Part shown: piece after piece, positions 49,614 to 60,788 of the stretch
How the letters are laid out: every line of letters begins with the position of its first letter
Numbering within the stretch: position 1 is the stretch's first letter
Source: Gautieria morchelliformis
Taxonomy: Eukaryota > Basidiomycota > Agaricomycetes > Gomphales > Gomphaceae
NCBI GenBank assembly: GCA_015179125.1
Contig: WHVA01000036.1
Span: 62,001-126,000 of the forward strand
DNA: 64,000 bases
Direction: 5' to 3'
Translations under genes and position numbers: made by a program
The notes under the pieces: generated by a model
What the model saw: only the letters and a program-made list of their open reading frames with translations
What the model was told of the DNA's origin: nothing
Database searches by the model: none

Positions 49614-50955
49614 CGCTTATGTAGTTGCTGAATATTGCAAATGGTGAGCACCCGAATCGTTACGATCTCTCGCAAACCCTGTTCTAACGAGTACCAAGCT
49701 TGCAGGCGATTTCTGCAGTGTCGTGTAAGTTTGCGGATGGGCGCGATGGTCTCCCAGGGTAGAAGGGAAAGTCTGTTTCAAATGTCGCATATTGTATCAA
49801 CATTTGCTATCTAGTATTCATGCTGCATATCATTGGTTCCGATATTTTTCGTGTTACCGGGTGTCTCTAATGATTCGTGGATCTGTCAGCCCTGCAGGGA
49901 AGGATGTTCGTGAAATATTTGATAGTGTAAGTGCAATGACGAGCAGGAGCTCTAACGACGGGTGTCTGATTATGCAATCAGTTCCTTTCGCTGCGACCAC
50001 CATGCTAGTAGTCGAGTGCGCATCCATTCATCATCCTTTCTACTAGTTCAACTCTATCATGTCATATCATATTCGGGACCATGTTCTGCCCTAGTATGAC
50101 TTCGGCCACTATCGTCAAGCACTACCAGGACGAGAAGCTGAGCACGACTACTTCGAATGAGCCCCATGGAAGATATCTCACAAGCCAGAGTCGTGCTCGT
50201 TATCTTCTCTTTGTTCTTGAAAATGTAACGAAACTATGCAGCGAGGTTGGACGGGGAGCCCATCTCTGTGACCATGCAGCTTCGCCCGTGCCGACTCTTG
50301 ACACGGCCCTTGACGCCACTGTACGATCCTTCAAAGCTTTGCTACGTCCAAGAATCCACAACCCTACTCGACATGGTTCGAATATGAAAGAAGCCTATTC
50401 CGCTGTAGCTCGAAAGATAAATATCTCCTCCGGAGACCGTGCCGCTGCCTCTAAAGAGCTCGTGAATCGCTCCAGAGTGACAATGCTGGACCTGATTCAA
50501 GAAGGGTCAAAGCGACAGGGAGGGCCATGTTTGCAATGTCCGACCCGACTGCGAGGCAGTCGTAACGAAGCAGATCCTTCTGCGGCACGATGACAAGGCT
50601 AAGGCATGGGCTCCATACCGAGAAAATAAAGGGCGACGCATGCTTGTCCCCGTCATTCCACGCGATGTTGCGATGGTCGAGCTATTCCGAAACTCTGTGG
50701 GGTAATCCATTGGGAGCCACGGGAGGCGGTGTTGACAGGTGAGAGGTGAGAGGGCACATGAAGTGGCAGAAGCACAATCTCATTGTGAGCCACGTCGTCA
50801 CGCGTCACTTATAGGGGTCTGTAATGGACGCAGTCGCATCGCTTCGACTAATACAACTCGCTTCTAAGTGGCTTGACACACAAAGGAAGGCGGATGATAA
50901 CACGTCCAGTGATTGTGTGTCATCTGATTAGGTACTGTATCGTCGCTTCTCTTCG

Positions 50956-50965
50956 TATATATAAG
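50956..50965 (+). promoter_or_regulatory. TATA box of paralogue B
   Basis: TATATATAAG, 57 bp before the ATG at 51022, same position as in copy A. Confidence 0.7.
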
Positions 50966-51021
50966 GCTGTTGATATCAGTCTCTTCGCCCCACCACTTTT
51001 CACTTAGTCGTGTTCCAAGCT

Positions 51022-51564
51022 ATGAACAACACAAACCTCCCCAGCTTGTCTGACCTCTGGTTGGACTACAACGACGACCTGGCACTCGCAGCGGCGGATT
51101 GCCGCCGCCCGACATTACCGCCTTTGAGGCCTTGGCCACGCCCAGCCACTCCGCCGCCCCCCATACCCGCCCCATTACCGCGGCCATGGCCTGGGCCACG
51201 CATGGCCACCGTGAACCCGCCACCGATCGCCGACACAGTCCCAGCTCGAGGGGGCCATCGACGTGGAGCGTCAAAGGCGAAGGCCAAGATCAAGGCGAAG
51301 GGCGGAAAGGCCCTAGGCCGGGCAGCTCGCGGGGGCAGCAGCCCTCGCAACAACTTACAACACACTACCTCCTTGGACCCGGAGCTCAATTTGAGCTCAG
51401 AAGCCGGGAGAAGATCCATGCTGGTCGGTACGAGGGACGGCGAGCAGAGACGGGGGAGAGGCGGAGGCGCGGGACGCCGTACCCGTGGGAAACTGGTGGT
51501 CCACCAGTACGAATTTATGGTGCAGCCCGATGGGTTGCTTGTGCGGAGCGAGTGGGTCTCCTGA
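51022..51564 (+). CDS. Small basic Pro/Ala-rich protein, paralogue B
   Basis: 180 residues, same layout as paralogue A. It has one extra codon in the proline-rich part (PLPRPWPGPRM against PLPRLPGPRM) and about a dozen substitutions, several in the basic middle (KAKIKAKGGKALGR). Both frames end VRSEWVS. The retained frame beside diverged flanks suggests selection on the protein in at least one copy. Function unknown. Confidence 0.6.
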   Translation: MNNTNLPSLSDLWLDYNDDLALAAADCRRPTLPPLRPWPRPATPPPPIPAPLPRPWPGPRMATVNPPPIADTVPARGGHRRGASKAKAKIKAKGGKALGRAARGGSSPRNNLQHTTSLDPELNLSSEAGRRSMLVGTRDGEQRRGRGGGAGRRTRGKLVVHQYEFMVQPDGLLVRSEWVS

Positions 51565-52673
51565 CCTTTATGTAGTTGCTGAATATTGCAAATGGTGGGT
51601 ACCCGAATCGTTACGATCTCCCGCAAACCGTGTTCTAACGAGTCTCGCAGGTGATTTCCGTACGCAGTGTCGTCACGCCAGGGTAAAAAGGAGGGAAGGA
51701 AAGTCTCTTTCGAATGTCGGATACTATTGTATCAACATTTCTATCAATTCACGAGGTACATCATTGGATCCAATATTTTTCGTGCGCGAGCCATTACCGG
51801 GTGTCCCTCATGATTTATGGATCTGTCGGCCCTGTAAGGATGTCAGTGAAATATTTGATAGTCTAAGTGCAATGACGAGTGTCTGATTATGCAATCAGCT
51901 CCTTTCGCTGCGACCACCATCTAGTAGTCAAGGGCGCATTCATTCGTCATAACTCTCTCATGTCATATCATATTCAGAACCAACGACTTCAGCCCCTATC
52001 GTCAAGCACTACCACGCTGAGCACGACTACAGTTTGAATGAGCTCCCGGATGGAGGATATCTTATGAGCCAGATTCGTGCTCGTTACCATCTCTGACTTC
52101 AATGACATCTTGTTTTTGAAAATCTAACGAAAGTGACTATGCAGCGAGGTGGGACCGGCGAGCCCATCTCTGTGACAATGCAGCTTCACCGTGACGACCC
52201 TTCACCCACTGTACGAACCTTCAAGCTTCAAGCCTTGCTACTTCCAAGAACCCTCAACCCTCCTCGACATGGTTCGAATACGCAAGAGGCCTATTCGGCT
52301 CTAGCTCGAAAGAAAAATATCTCCTCCCGAGAACTGTGCCCCACCTCTAAAGCGGCTCGTGAATTGCTCCAGAGCGACAATGATGGACTTGATTGAAGAA
52401 GGGTCAAAGCGACAGGGCGGACTATATCTGCAATGTCCGACCTGACCGGGAGGCACTCGTAACGGCAGATCCTTCCGAATGGGGACGATGACAGGGCTAA
52501 GGCATGGGCTCCATACTGAGAAATCAAGGGCGACGCATGCTTGGCCCCATCATTCCACGCGATGCTGCGATGGTCGAGCTATTCCGAAACTCGTGGGGTA
52601 ATCCATTGGAAGCCATGGGAGGCGGTGTTGACAGGTGAGAGGGCACATGAAGTGGCAGAAGCACAATCTCATT

Positions 52674-54236
52674 GAAAAGGATCTCCCAGCGCACATCCGG
52701 TCGCGCTTTACAGAAATCCATGTGTCGCCGTCTGACGCTGATCGAGAGATCCTTCTTGCTATTGTCTGTCAGCATATCGGACGTTGTGCCCTCGCTGATA
52801 AGTCTGTTCCGTTCGACGTAGCTGAGTTTTTATTTCGGGGTAAAGAAGCTTGCGGAAAATGATCCATGCTATGCGGCCCGGTGATACTTTCTTGCTTGAT
52901 GAAATATCATTGGCGGATGACCCGGTGCTTGAGCATCTTAACAGTGTTTTAGAACCTGCGTGCAATATCGTCCTGGCAGGGCGTGGAGGTTTCGACGTAG
53001 AGCATGCTGAGGTCGCAGCTGATCCCAATTTCAAATTGCTGGCCACAATGAGCCCAGGAGGAGATTATGGAAAGAAAGCACTTTCTCCAGCGCCACGAAA
53101 TCGCTTCACTGAGATCTGGGTTCCTCAAGTAGAATTAAGATCGAACTTATGGAGATTATTCAACAGTCGTGGCGACATGAGTGTTTGTTCATCTATACGG
53201 ATGCCATCCTGACCTTCACCGAGTGGCTTGCATCAGCCGTGAATGTTGCCTCGGTTGCCAGTCTCTGGGATATTTTGGTCAGCCATCATTATCTGCTGTA
53301 ATCTAATGTTTTGGCCATCATCGATAACAGGCTTGGGTTAATTCTGCAAATGAGGTGCTTGGTTTTCATGCTTTACTCCCGACCAATCTCATAACCGTAG
53401 GTTTCTGTCAGGTTCATAGATATCTTCGACAGTTACTCAATGCATAGCATCACGCTGCGCACATGATATTTCTGGATGGTCTGGAAACATCTACCTATAC
53501 GTCCAGCTGGTCAATGATGGGCATACATGACTTATGAAAGCTTGTGTTCAGCTCGACCGGCTTGTTCCCCGTGGTAATCATCGCGACCAAGTATTTGACG
53601 CTACCGTCCTGTCGACCTCCACGCATGTCTATGTAGGCTCATTCGGAATCCCGAAAGGTGGCCTGGACATTGCCCACAATCTTTTCAGTCTGCAAGCGCC
53701 CACTACTTTGGACAATGTGAGGCGGCTGGTCCTTAGAGCCTGTCAATTGTCGAGGCCCATTCTTCTTAAGGCAAGTCCAGGCGTTGGCAAAACGAGTCTT
53801 GTTGTTGCCCTTGTTGTCGCTCTCGGGGACATGATTGGACGCCGCGTTGTCGTGTCAATTTATCGGATCAAACCGACCTCGTGGATCTATTTGGCTCTGA
53901 TTTTCCAGTGGAAGGTGGTCGCGCTGGTGAATTTATATGGAAGGACGCAAATATTTGCAGGCAATGCAGGGCGGTGATGTGGTCCTTCTTGACGAAATGA
54001 ACCTGGCACCTCAGACTGTTTTGGAGGGTTTGAATGCAGTCCTAGACCATCGTGGCAGTATTCATCCCCAGACCTGGACGGTCTTTCACCAAGCACCCTC
54101 GATTCTGGATTTTCGCTGCTCAAATGGTGGGGGAAAGGGTCTTCCAAAGTCTTCTCTGGATCGTTTTACTAAAGTTCACATCAAGGCATTGATGGCTGAG
54201 GATCTTTTTGGCATTTGTCATCAGTCTATTTAGTCT
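52674..54236 (+). pseudogene. MDN1: Midasin (MDN1/REA1) piece, middle AAA modules, plus strand
   Basis: Reads as three successive parts of the AAA ATPase ring of midasin, the dynein-like remodeller that strips factors from pre-60S ribosomes. It begins KDLPAHIRSRFTEIHVSPSD. Next comes a Walker B module (GDTFLLDEISLADD) with a sensor part (KLLATMSPGGDYGKKALSPA) and RNRFTEIWVPQV. After a linker (FTEWLASAVNV), the next module has ILLKASPGVGKTS (Walker A), LVDLFGSDFPVEGG and VVLLDEMNLAPQ, to about SSLDRFTKVHIK. Introns are present between parts, so this is a genomic fragment, not a processed copy. The reading frame is lost more than once and both ends are missing, so it is a pseudogene piece. Its missing upstream neighbour is on the minus strand at 57340-58925. 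Confidence 0.88.
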
Positions 54237-54369
54237 ATTTCCAGAATTGCTCCAAGATCACTTGTGATCCATGATTATTTTCAACTTTGGCCTGAATGAA
54301 GAGATCATGGTCAAAGACTCATTTGGAAGGGATGGATCTCCTTAGGCTGAGTTGTATTGAAGTACTGTC
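54237..54369. other. Junction sequence
   Basis: Short stretch between the midasin piece and gypsy fragments; nothing recognised. Confidence 0.4.
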
Positions 54370-54535
54370 TGTGCCTTGACAAAGGCATGGGGTCCTACTT
54401 GGAAATCAGGGGCTGGCTTGCGTCAAACGTGGTAAGCTTTCTGAGCCTCAAGGATAGCTTGGTGAAGTTCTTGATGAAGCTTGTCCAGGTCAACCACAAA
54501 GTCTTGAGCTCTTAAGTGAGGAAAAAGTGACGAGG
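54370..54535 (-). mobile_element. Gypsy integrase fragment, left part
   Basis: Minus strand, similar to the chromovirus at 9720-9880 (VDLDKLHQELHQAILEAQKA, RKPAPDFQVG). Fossil scrap of a related element, much older than the one at 7520. Confidence 0.75.
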
Positions 54536-55690
54536 CCTTGTATAAATAAAAGGTTCCATAGCCAATCCAGGAAGGAAGGACTCCGGAAGGAGTTCAAGAT
54601 GTTTTGCCTGAGATATGATGGAGTGATAAACTTTGTGGCTTAGAATTCCCAACCAGGTTTGATCTGTGTTAGAAGCTCCTGCCATGATGTAACCCCCGAC
54701 ATTAAGGCAAACAATTGTTATGAAGCCAATTCCATAAGACCAAGTTAGATGTCATGAGCTGCTGGTGATATAAACACAGGCTGATTGATGCTAATCTCTC
54801 TGGATGCTCAAGAGAGGAGATGCAGTTCCAAAAATGTGGAATATTAATGGCGGTGGTCACTGAGTAAGGATCCCAAGAAAGTGTAGAATAAATAGTTGCC
54901 ATAGTTTCAGTTGCCTTGCTAGGGTTCGTGGTAAAACTATTGGACCTGGATAAGAGAGACAGGATTCCAGACTTGATATTTTCAAGCTCCCTTTCCAGAT
55001 ACGCCAGAGTAAGGCCTCCTAAAAAGGGACATGCTATAAGATAAGGTATAAGTATAAATGATCCTTAATATTAATGTAGAATGCCTTTAGTAGTCCTAGT
55101 GGCCATGGCAGTTGAAGTAGCTGAAATAGCTTGATTGGCCGTGGGAGATTCTTCATCATTAAGCTCCATAGATTCTCTGCCTTCACTAGTACTAGGTTGG
55201 CCTAGATTACTGGAAGAGATAAGAAAGGCCTGATTTGAATATAGAGGCTGACATGCACCATTCAAGGTAGGAGGAGGAGGTGTAGGAGGTAGTTCCATAG
55301 GAGAACTATCCTCAAAGTCTGGGACCCACCCATACATCATATCATCCTCAGGAGTTGAGTTATCCTCATCAGAGCCTTCATCTATTAGAAGCAATGAGGA
55401 AAAGTGGTTGAGACTTCTAGGTGTAATTGCATACCATTCAAAAGTTGCCAGCCATCAATGGCCTTTTGACTGAGAGCTTGTTGAAGATGACCATCCAAGG
55501 AAAGCTGTGAGACTGGGAGCATATATTGTAACTTGGATATAGCAACTTCTTCAGGCAGTGGTACCGAGGAAGTAGACAACAATCCTGAGGATTGGCCTTG
55601 ACTTGTATCAGGCTGGCCAACCGTCTGGCTACTAGAGAGATTAGTCCTTTGGCCTCAAAGATCGTTGTTAGCAACTTCTTCAGGCAGTGG
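54536..55690 (-). mobile_element. Insert splitting the integrase fragment, probably an LTR-element piece
   Basis: The integrase similarity is interrupted here. Near 54698 the minus strand begins TGTCGGGGGTTACATCATGG, a common LTR start in fungi, followed by a TTTATTTATACAAGG TATA-like stretch towards 54540. The rest carries an acidic, Pro/Ser-rich frame (55071-55394, DEGSDEDNSTPEDDMMYG). The family is not identified. Confidence 0.4.
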
Positions 55691-55693
55691 TAC
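55540..55693. repeat. 25-bp perfect direct repeat
   Basis: TAGCAACTTCTTCAGGCAGT plus GGTAC occurs at 55540-55564 and 55669-55693, 129 bp apart, at the right edge of the insert. Confidence 0.92.
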
Positions 55694-55850
55694 AGAGTCA
55701 TGCTTGGGGTGAACAGTGAGGTTTGGGTGGTAACTCTTGTTAGGAAAGAATGGGGAGATGCCAGTAGTTGCGCTAGGTGCATTGTTGTAAGTGAACTTGG
55801 TGAGGGGGAGAAGCGAGGCCCAATTGGACTGTTGGCAGTTGCAATAGATT
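55691..55850 (-). mobile_element. Gypsy integrase fragment, right part
   Basis: Continues the integrase of 54370-54535 (IYCNCQQSNWASLLPLTKF, NNAPSATTG). It is cut at 55850 by an LTR on the opposite strand. Confidence 0.8.
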
Positions 55851-56222
55851 TGTTACGACCATGCATTTCTGTTTCGATCCATTCCTGAATCTGATCCCGA
55901 AGCCTTGGCTTCAGTACTCGTTCAGGAACCTCGGGTTTCACTCAGCTTCCTTCGGGTTTCCCTTCGCACCTTCCATCATCCCTGACTTCCTTTTCTAGTT
56001 AGTTCCCCGTTTGCCTCACCCTTTGTCCCCCTGTCTGTTGATCTGATCATTGACCTCTCTCGACCCTGCACGCTACTTTACTATATAGACCCCCAGTCCA
56101 TGTATCATAGTTCCTCAGTTCAGATATCAAATTAGCTTCTCGTACATTAGATCCCTCTGCTTGATATCAAAACCCACTTCTCGGCTTATAGCTGAGACCG
56201 CTCCCGAAATTAGGGTGGAACA
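55851..56222 (+). repeat. LTR of a gypsy element
   Basis: 372 bp from TGTTACGACC to GGTGGAACA, with an ACTATATAGACC TATA-like element near 56090. It is followed by primer-site-like sequence and by gag on the same strand. The first eight bases match the start of the chromovirus LTR at 7520. Confidence 0.7.
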
Positions 56223-57340
56223 CTGAGTGGGCGCAACCCACGAGGTTGAAGCCAAGCCCTCTGACCTGAGACCCAAGTTTGGCCTTGGTAAAGCCGAACT
56301 ACAGTATGACTCACAGTCTTAACAGTATATCTGAACTCCCTACACTCACTGTTCAGAATGCCAATCACCCGTTCATACACCCATGCCGAAGGCAGCCGCG
56401 TAACACCGACCATTGAAGCTCGGTGTGCACAAGGTGCTTCGAGCATCCTGGAAAACCCCCTGTTCCGTCACCGGTATTCCAACCCCCCATCAGTTCAACC
56501 CGCACCCTGGTGCTGAGTTATTGGTGCTGGCTGAGGCATGTCAGCGAAGTTCCCAAGGAACCGAATGCTGAAGCCCCCGAACCGAGTGACCCTGGCGATG
56601 GTGGTGGAGGTGGCGATGATTCCGATTCCGAGCATAATTCCGATCCTGATGTAGCAGACCTGAGACCTAATCCCAGCCCAAATGCAGCGAGGTGGGGCAA
56701 CTACTTATGGCTTTGGAAAGGCTCGCCGACAATGGGCTTGGTGGTGGTGGAGACCGAAATGACTCCAAGGCAAAACTCCAGGAACCTGACCAGTTTGATG
56801 GCTTGGACCCGAAGAAGCTCCAAGGATTCCTTCTCTAGTGCACATTGAATTCCCATGCCAAACCCCAAGCCTTCCGAGATGGTCCTACGAAAGTGAACTA
56901 TGTTTTGTCCTTCCTCAAGGGAACAGCTCTGGATTATTTTGAGCCCTACCTTGCAGATGACCCTGCCGACGAACCCGTATGGGCTTCAGATTATACGGCA
57001 TTCATGGAAGAGCTCTATCTGACTTTTGGCCCCTACGATCAGGTTGCGGATGCCAAAATTGAGCTTGAGAATTTGGTAATGAAGGACAACCACAAGGCAA
57101 CTTGGTTTTTTGTTGAATTCTACAGGCTTGCATCTGTCCTCCAGTATAACAATTCGGCTTTGCATCGCCGAGCCTATTTGGCTTTGCTGAAGAATTTTGG
57201 CTTTGTACATCTTTGTGTGGCTTTATACACAGCCTTGCACAGCCATGGTTGCTATGACGCAAGTCATGTGTTGGATGGATTAGATAATTGGAGTAGGTGT
57301 CATCATGTTCCTAAAGGGTCGGCTCTGAATTAGAAGGGAT
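56223..57340 (+). mobile_element. Gypsy gag fragment
   Basis: After an acidic Gly/Pro-rich stretch (DPGDGGGGGDDSDSEHNSDP), a capsid-like part reads VNYVLSFLKGTALDYFEPYL and LTFGPYDQVADAKIELENLV. It stops short near 57333. Fossil, broken, truncated. Confidence 0.82.
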
Positions 57341-58925
57341 AGTTGACCGGGTGGCGCTGAACAGGCACAAATGAACCTTGCTCAGCGGAGACGATGGAGG
57401 CTGTAGGACCTTGTAGGATGCTCGAAATACATTCAAGCGTTTCTGGACGAGCAAGATTGATTTCATCTAGCAGAAGCCTAAGGTTCTATCTCAGGTTACG
57501 AGGGCATTGAAACAGGACGTATCAACACACAAATACCCGTTCTTGAGTGCCTGGACCAAGGCGCCTTCTATGAAACCAAAGGCGAACTTTCCCTGGTTAT
57601 GAATATTCTGGACGTTGAATATTTCCACATCACGTGCAAACGCTAGCCAATGGGACTCATCAACGCCTCGCGACGCTTTATCCACTTTACGTCGCTTCCT
57701 CGGTTCGTCGCCGTTGAAGGCGCGATCTCCCCTAGTGGTCACACAACGCTAAGCTTTGAGTCCAAACATCATGTACACACCTGGGGTCATTCTGGCCTTC
57801 GGGTGAAAGAGAAGGCCATTCTGTCGCTCTTTCTTTGATTTTGTCCAGCGCCAAGCGTGCGCACTCTTTCCAGAGCCTAACAACTCTTTTCCATCTACTT
57901 TCGCTTACTGCCTTTCTGACTGCATCCTCAAACTGGCTGTTTTTGCGACGACCAAATTTCCTTGCGAAAAGATCCAGGAACTGCCGCTGAAGGTCACTGG
58001 CAGGAACACATGCATCCACCGGTTTAAATCCACCCAAAGGATCCGACCCTTCGGTTTGGTGACTCAGGTTGAGAGGGCCATTAGCTGTCGACGAATGGTG
58101 ACCAGGTGTTGTGGATACGATGGGTAGATAAGGCTAGCAAGGTGTTCTAGAAGAACGGATTTCCCGGCTGATGGCGACGAACTGAGAAGAATGGGAAGAC
58201 ATAATGAGAGGCGGATTGTCAAAGCGCGCAAGGTCTTCGCAGTGGACGGCGTCGATACCAGGGTTGAACGGGATGTAATGGCACTCGGATTTCTCAGAAG
58301 GACACCATGAATGTCGACCACACGGCCGCGGCATCTAAAGAAAGCCGGTATTAGTATACACACGCATTACAGCCACAAACGTCAGCCGTTCAAGATTGAT
58401 GCGGGTGATTGGCCGACAATTATCCACACGATAGAGCTCCTCTTCCTCTAACATGGCTCGCCTATGCTCGCGAACACGCAACACCTCAAGCACGCGCGTG
58501 AAGCAACCATCCGTCAAGCCATTGCAAACTTCGATCCATTGATCTCCCAGCTTCGACAGCCACATCTATTTCGCCCGAAGGCCTATGGATGCTAGTCTGA
58601 AGCTCGTCACGCTGAGTTTCAGACATGGCAGTGTGGAGAGCATGACGGCGCACAACGAGCCAACGAATACCACTGTCCACTTCTGAGAATGGCAGAGTTT
58701 GAAGGTGGGCTTCGTGTGACCATTGAAATAGGGCAGGCGCATGCGGGCAGGCAACTAGTATGTGATAGTATGCCAAAAGCCGCCGATGCATCTCGGATGT
58801 GCTTGCATATGACATGCCATCCAGCACACCTTTACACAAACGAGAATTTCGCACAAACGGAGACAAGATGCTATGATGGCCGCCTACTTCAGAGACTAAA
58901 GCAAGAAGTAAAAGAAATAACACTC
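57341..58925 (-). pseudogene. MDN1: Midasin (MDN1/REA1) piece, N-terminal part, minus strand
   Basis: Minus-strand order: an N-terminal helical part (LLAYYHILVACPHAPALFQW, VDSGIRWLVVRRHAL), the first AAA Walker A (PILLSSSPSAGKSVLLEHLA near 58150-58200), a stretch beginning LNLSHQTEGSDPLGGFKPVD with FARKFGRRKNSQFEDAVRKA (57740-58060), FAFGFIEGALVQAL (57545-57590), and a module end LLLDEINLARPETLECISSI followed by GSFVPVQRHP near 57345. There the similarity stops. The next residues expected in midasin (GKKDLP..IRSRFTEI) open the plus-strand piece at 52674. Open frames are joined by introns, but sequence is missing and no full frame is possible. Confidence 0.88.
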
Positions 58926-59336
58926 ACGGGAACAACTCCTCGTGGGGCTGTATCAGCAAAGCCAAGGCCGCAAACTTTGCATCTTCCTCTCCATGTTGAT
59001 CTAACCATCGTGCACATAGAAGGAGAAGGATTAGTCCAAATTTTTTCACAGAAGGGTGTACCGTTTATTATACCTCGTTCCGTTCACCAGGTTTTTCTTT
59101 TTTTCCTTTTTCTTATAGCTCACAACGTTGTTTCGCCTTTCTTGGAGTGTAGACGTTGAAATAGGAAAAATAAATAAGTAAATAAATAATAAACGGGGGA
59201 GAAAACGTATGGGAGTGGCCATACCCCGATCATCAGACGAGATTGAGTGGTGAAATGAGACTTACAAGCGGTGGTGTAACATGCACGGATACATGAGTCA
59301 CGGATAATCACATCGCAACTCTGCGCGACATACATC
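58926..59336. other. Spacer between divergent units
   Basis: Separates the minus-strand midasin piece from the plus-strand small gene. It would have held the midasin start and promoter; I could not place the start codon. Confidence 0.4.
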
Positions 59337-59885
59337 ATGGCCAACGCAACTGTCAACCTGACGCCCGAGCTCGGTCTACCCGCAGCTCACATCCAAACTC
59401 AGTCTGGCAGCAAACATCCTGACGACCCTCTTTACACTGACCACTTGGGAGTTCTAACAAAATTGGGGGTAAACGTTGATGAGGTCAGTTTCTGTAGAAT
59501 ACTAGTCGCTTGCTTACACAGCCATAGAACTTAGTGTTTATCAAAGATCTCGGACTTTATTTCCGCCTTTGTAATCTGCCCCTCGCCAGTGGCCAGGAAA
59601 CCTCCCTGCATGAGCTTGATGTTCTCCACCACCCAAAAGCGCCATGTGACGTCCGCGAGGTCCAACTTGATGTGTTTGACACCACTGAGGGACGGGAGAA
59701 AATATCCAGAGGTTCTGGGCATACATATCTCACATTTGTTCTGCATAATGAGAGGACGTATGAGATTGTTGATGGAAAAGGTTTCAGCAAGCAAATTTTT
59801 TGGACCTCTAAACCTGTATGTGCTAGACAACATTTTCTGGTAAATCACTAACAATTATCAACTTTTGTCATAGTATTTCAAGTAG
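59337..59885 (+). CDS. Small three-exon protein of unknown function
   Basis: Exons 59337-59483, 59528-59815 and 59874-59885 with GT..AG introns in phase 0, giving 148 residues. It starts MANATVNLTPELGLPAAHIQ, has a middle rich in beta-like segments (FIKDLGLYFRLCNLPLAS, VQLDVFDTTEGREK, YLTFVLHNERTYEIVDGKGF) and ends FWTSKPYFK. The last coding exon is only 12 nt, so the 3' end is the least sure part. No domain recognised. The soluble, strand-rich pattern suggests a small folded protein. It is divergent from the midasin piece and followed by old gypsy sequence. Confidence 0.55.
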
Positions 59886-60309
59886 TGTATTGGATCAGTA
59901 ATGTCTTGCTAGCACCCACCCAGTCTATCACAGTTGTATTAATAGTAGGCTTGTTGCTGCCAACACGAATTTGCGTGCTCCCAAATACACGTGAAAGAGA
60001 ACACATTCATGGACCATAGCGAAGGATTGGGCTTTCGACACAAGTATAATTATATAACCAGCCTCCCCAAAGCGAAGCGCAGGCGATGGAGAGAGTAACG
60101 ATAATACATCTGGAGACAGTACATAGGAATAGTATGTAGGAACCGGATCTGAACCATCTGTCATAGTGCACAGGCTTCAAGTTACACGGCGAACGTGGAG
60201 CGGCAGGATTTGAAGGTTGCGTCGAGTATCCATGGAAATTCAGGGTAAGTCAGGGAGTTGTCGCAGGTGACCATGCATAGAACGCGGTGTTAACGGGGGG
60301 AGGGTGGGT
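59886..60309. other. Spacer, nothing recognised
   Basis: Probably includes the 3' untranslated region of the small gene. No repeat or ORF supported up to the edge of the inverted duplication. Confidence 0.4.
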
Positions 60310-60788
60310 GTAAGGGCAACCCTGGCTAGTCGTGGAGATCACACTACCACACAACTGACAAGGGGAAATCCAAAGTATGTATAAATGAACAGAGCATACA
60401 AGAGAGGGGGTTCTCACCTGACAAGGGGAAATCCAAAGAGAAAAGTCTAAGGACCCCCAATGTCAGCGAGCCCGTATTATACTACGCTGCGCAGCCAGGG
60501 ACAACGCTTGGCACCCGCCATCAACCCTGCATCCCCTGACCCTTGATCGACCCTTGATGCCACCTATTATGCGAGTCGCTTGATTTCCGACACTGTTCCG
60601 GGGCGGAAGTCGGAAATTGGAGTGGAACTGGCAAGGCGAACGGAACTGGTGGAAGTTCTCCCAGAAGCGGAATCGTTCCCGAAAGCGGATGCGGAGATGA
60701 AATCGGAACCGGAAGCGGAGTCGGAAATGGAGTCGGAACTGGGTGTGGTGTCGGAACTGGAAATGGAAAACAGGGTGTCCCCTGACAG
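60310..60788 (+). repeat. Inverted duplication, left arm (contains a solo-type LTR)
   Basis: A 479-bp arm whose reverse complement is 62001-62480 with hardly any differences. It contains a 327-bp LTR-like unit (60461-60787, TGTCAGCGAGCCCG to GTCCCCTGACA) plus 151 bp of shared flank. The flank holds two copies of TGACAAGGGGAAATCCAAAG. Inside the LTR is a GGAAC/GGAAGCGGA-rich purine stretch (60580-60770). Confidence 0.92.

Larger units (their letters stand above)
48857..50784 (+). repeat. Tandem segmental duplication, copy A
   Basis: A 1.93-kb unit beginning GGGATCTGTAATGGA and ending AGCACAATCTCATT. It matches 50812-52673 over its whole length, with 27 bp between the copies. The coding part is far better conserved than the 3' part, where insertions and deletions are common. 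Confidence 0.88.
50812..52673 (+). repeat. Tandem segmental duplication, copy B
   Basis: 1.86 kb, partner of 48857-50784. It ends exactly where the plus-strand midasin piece begins, so one breakpoint of the rearrangement coincides with the duplication end. Confidence 0.88.
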
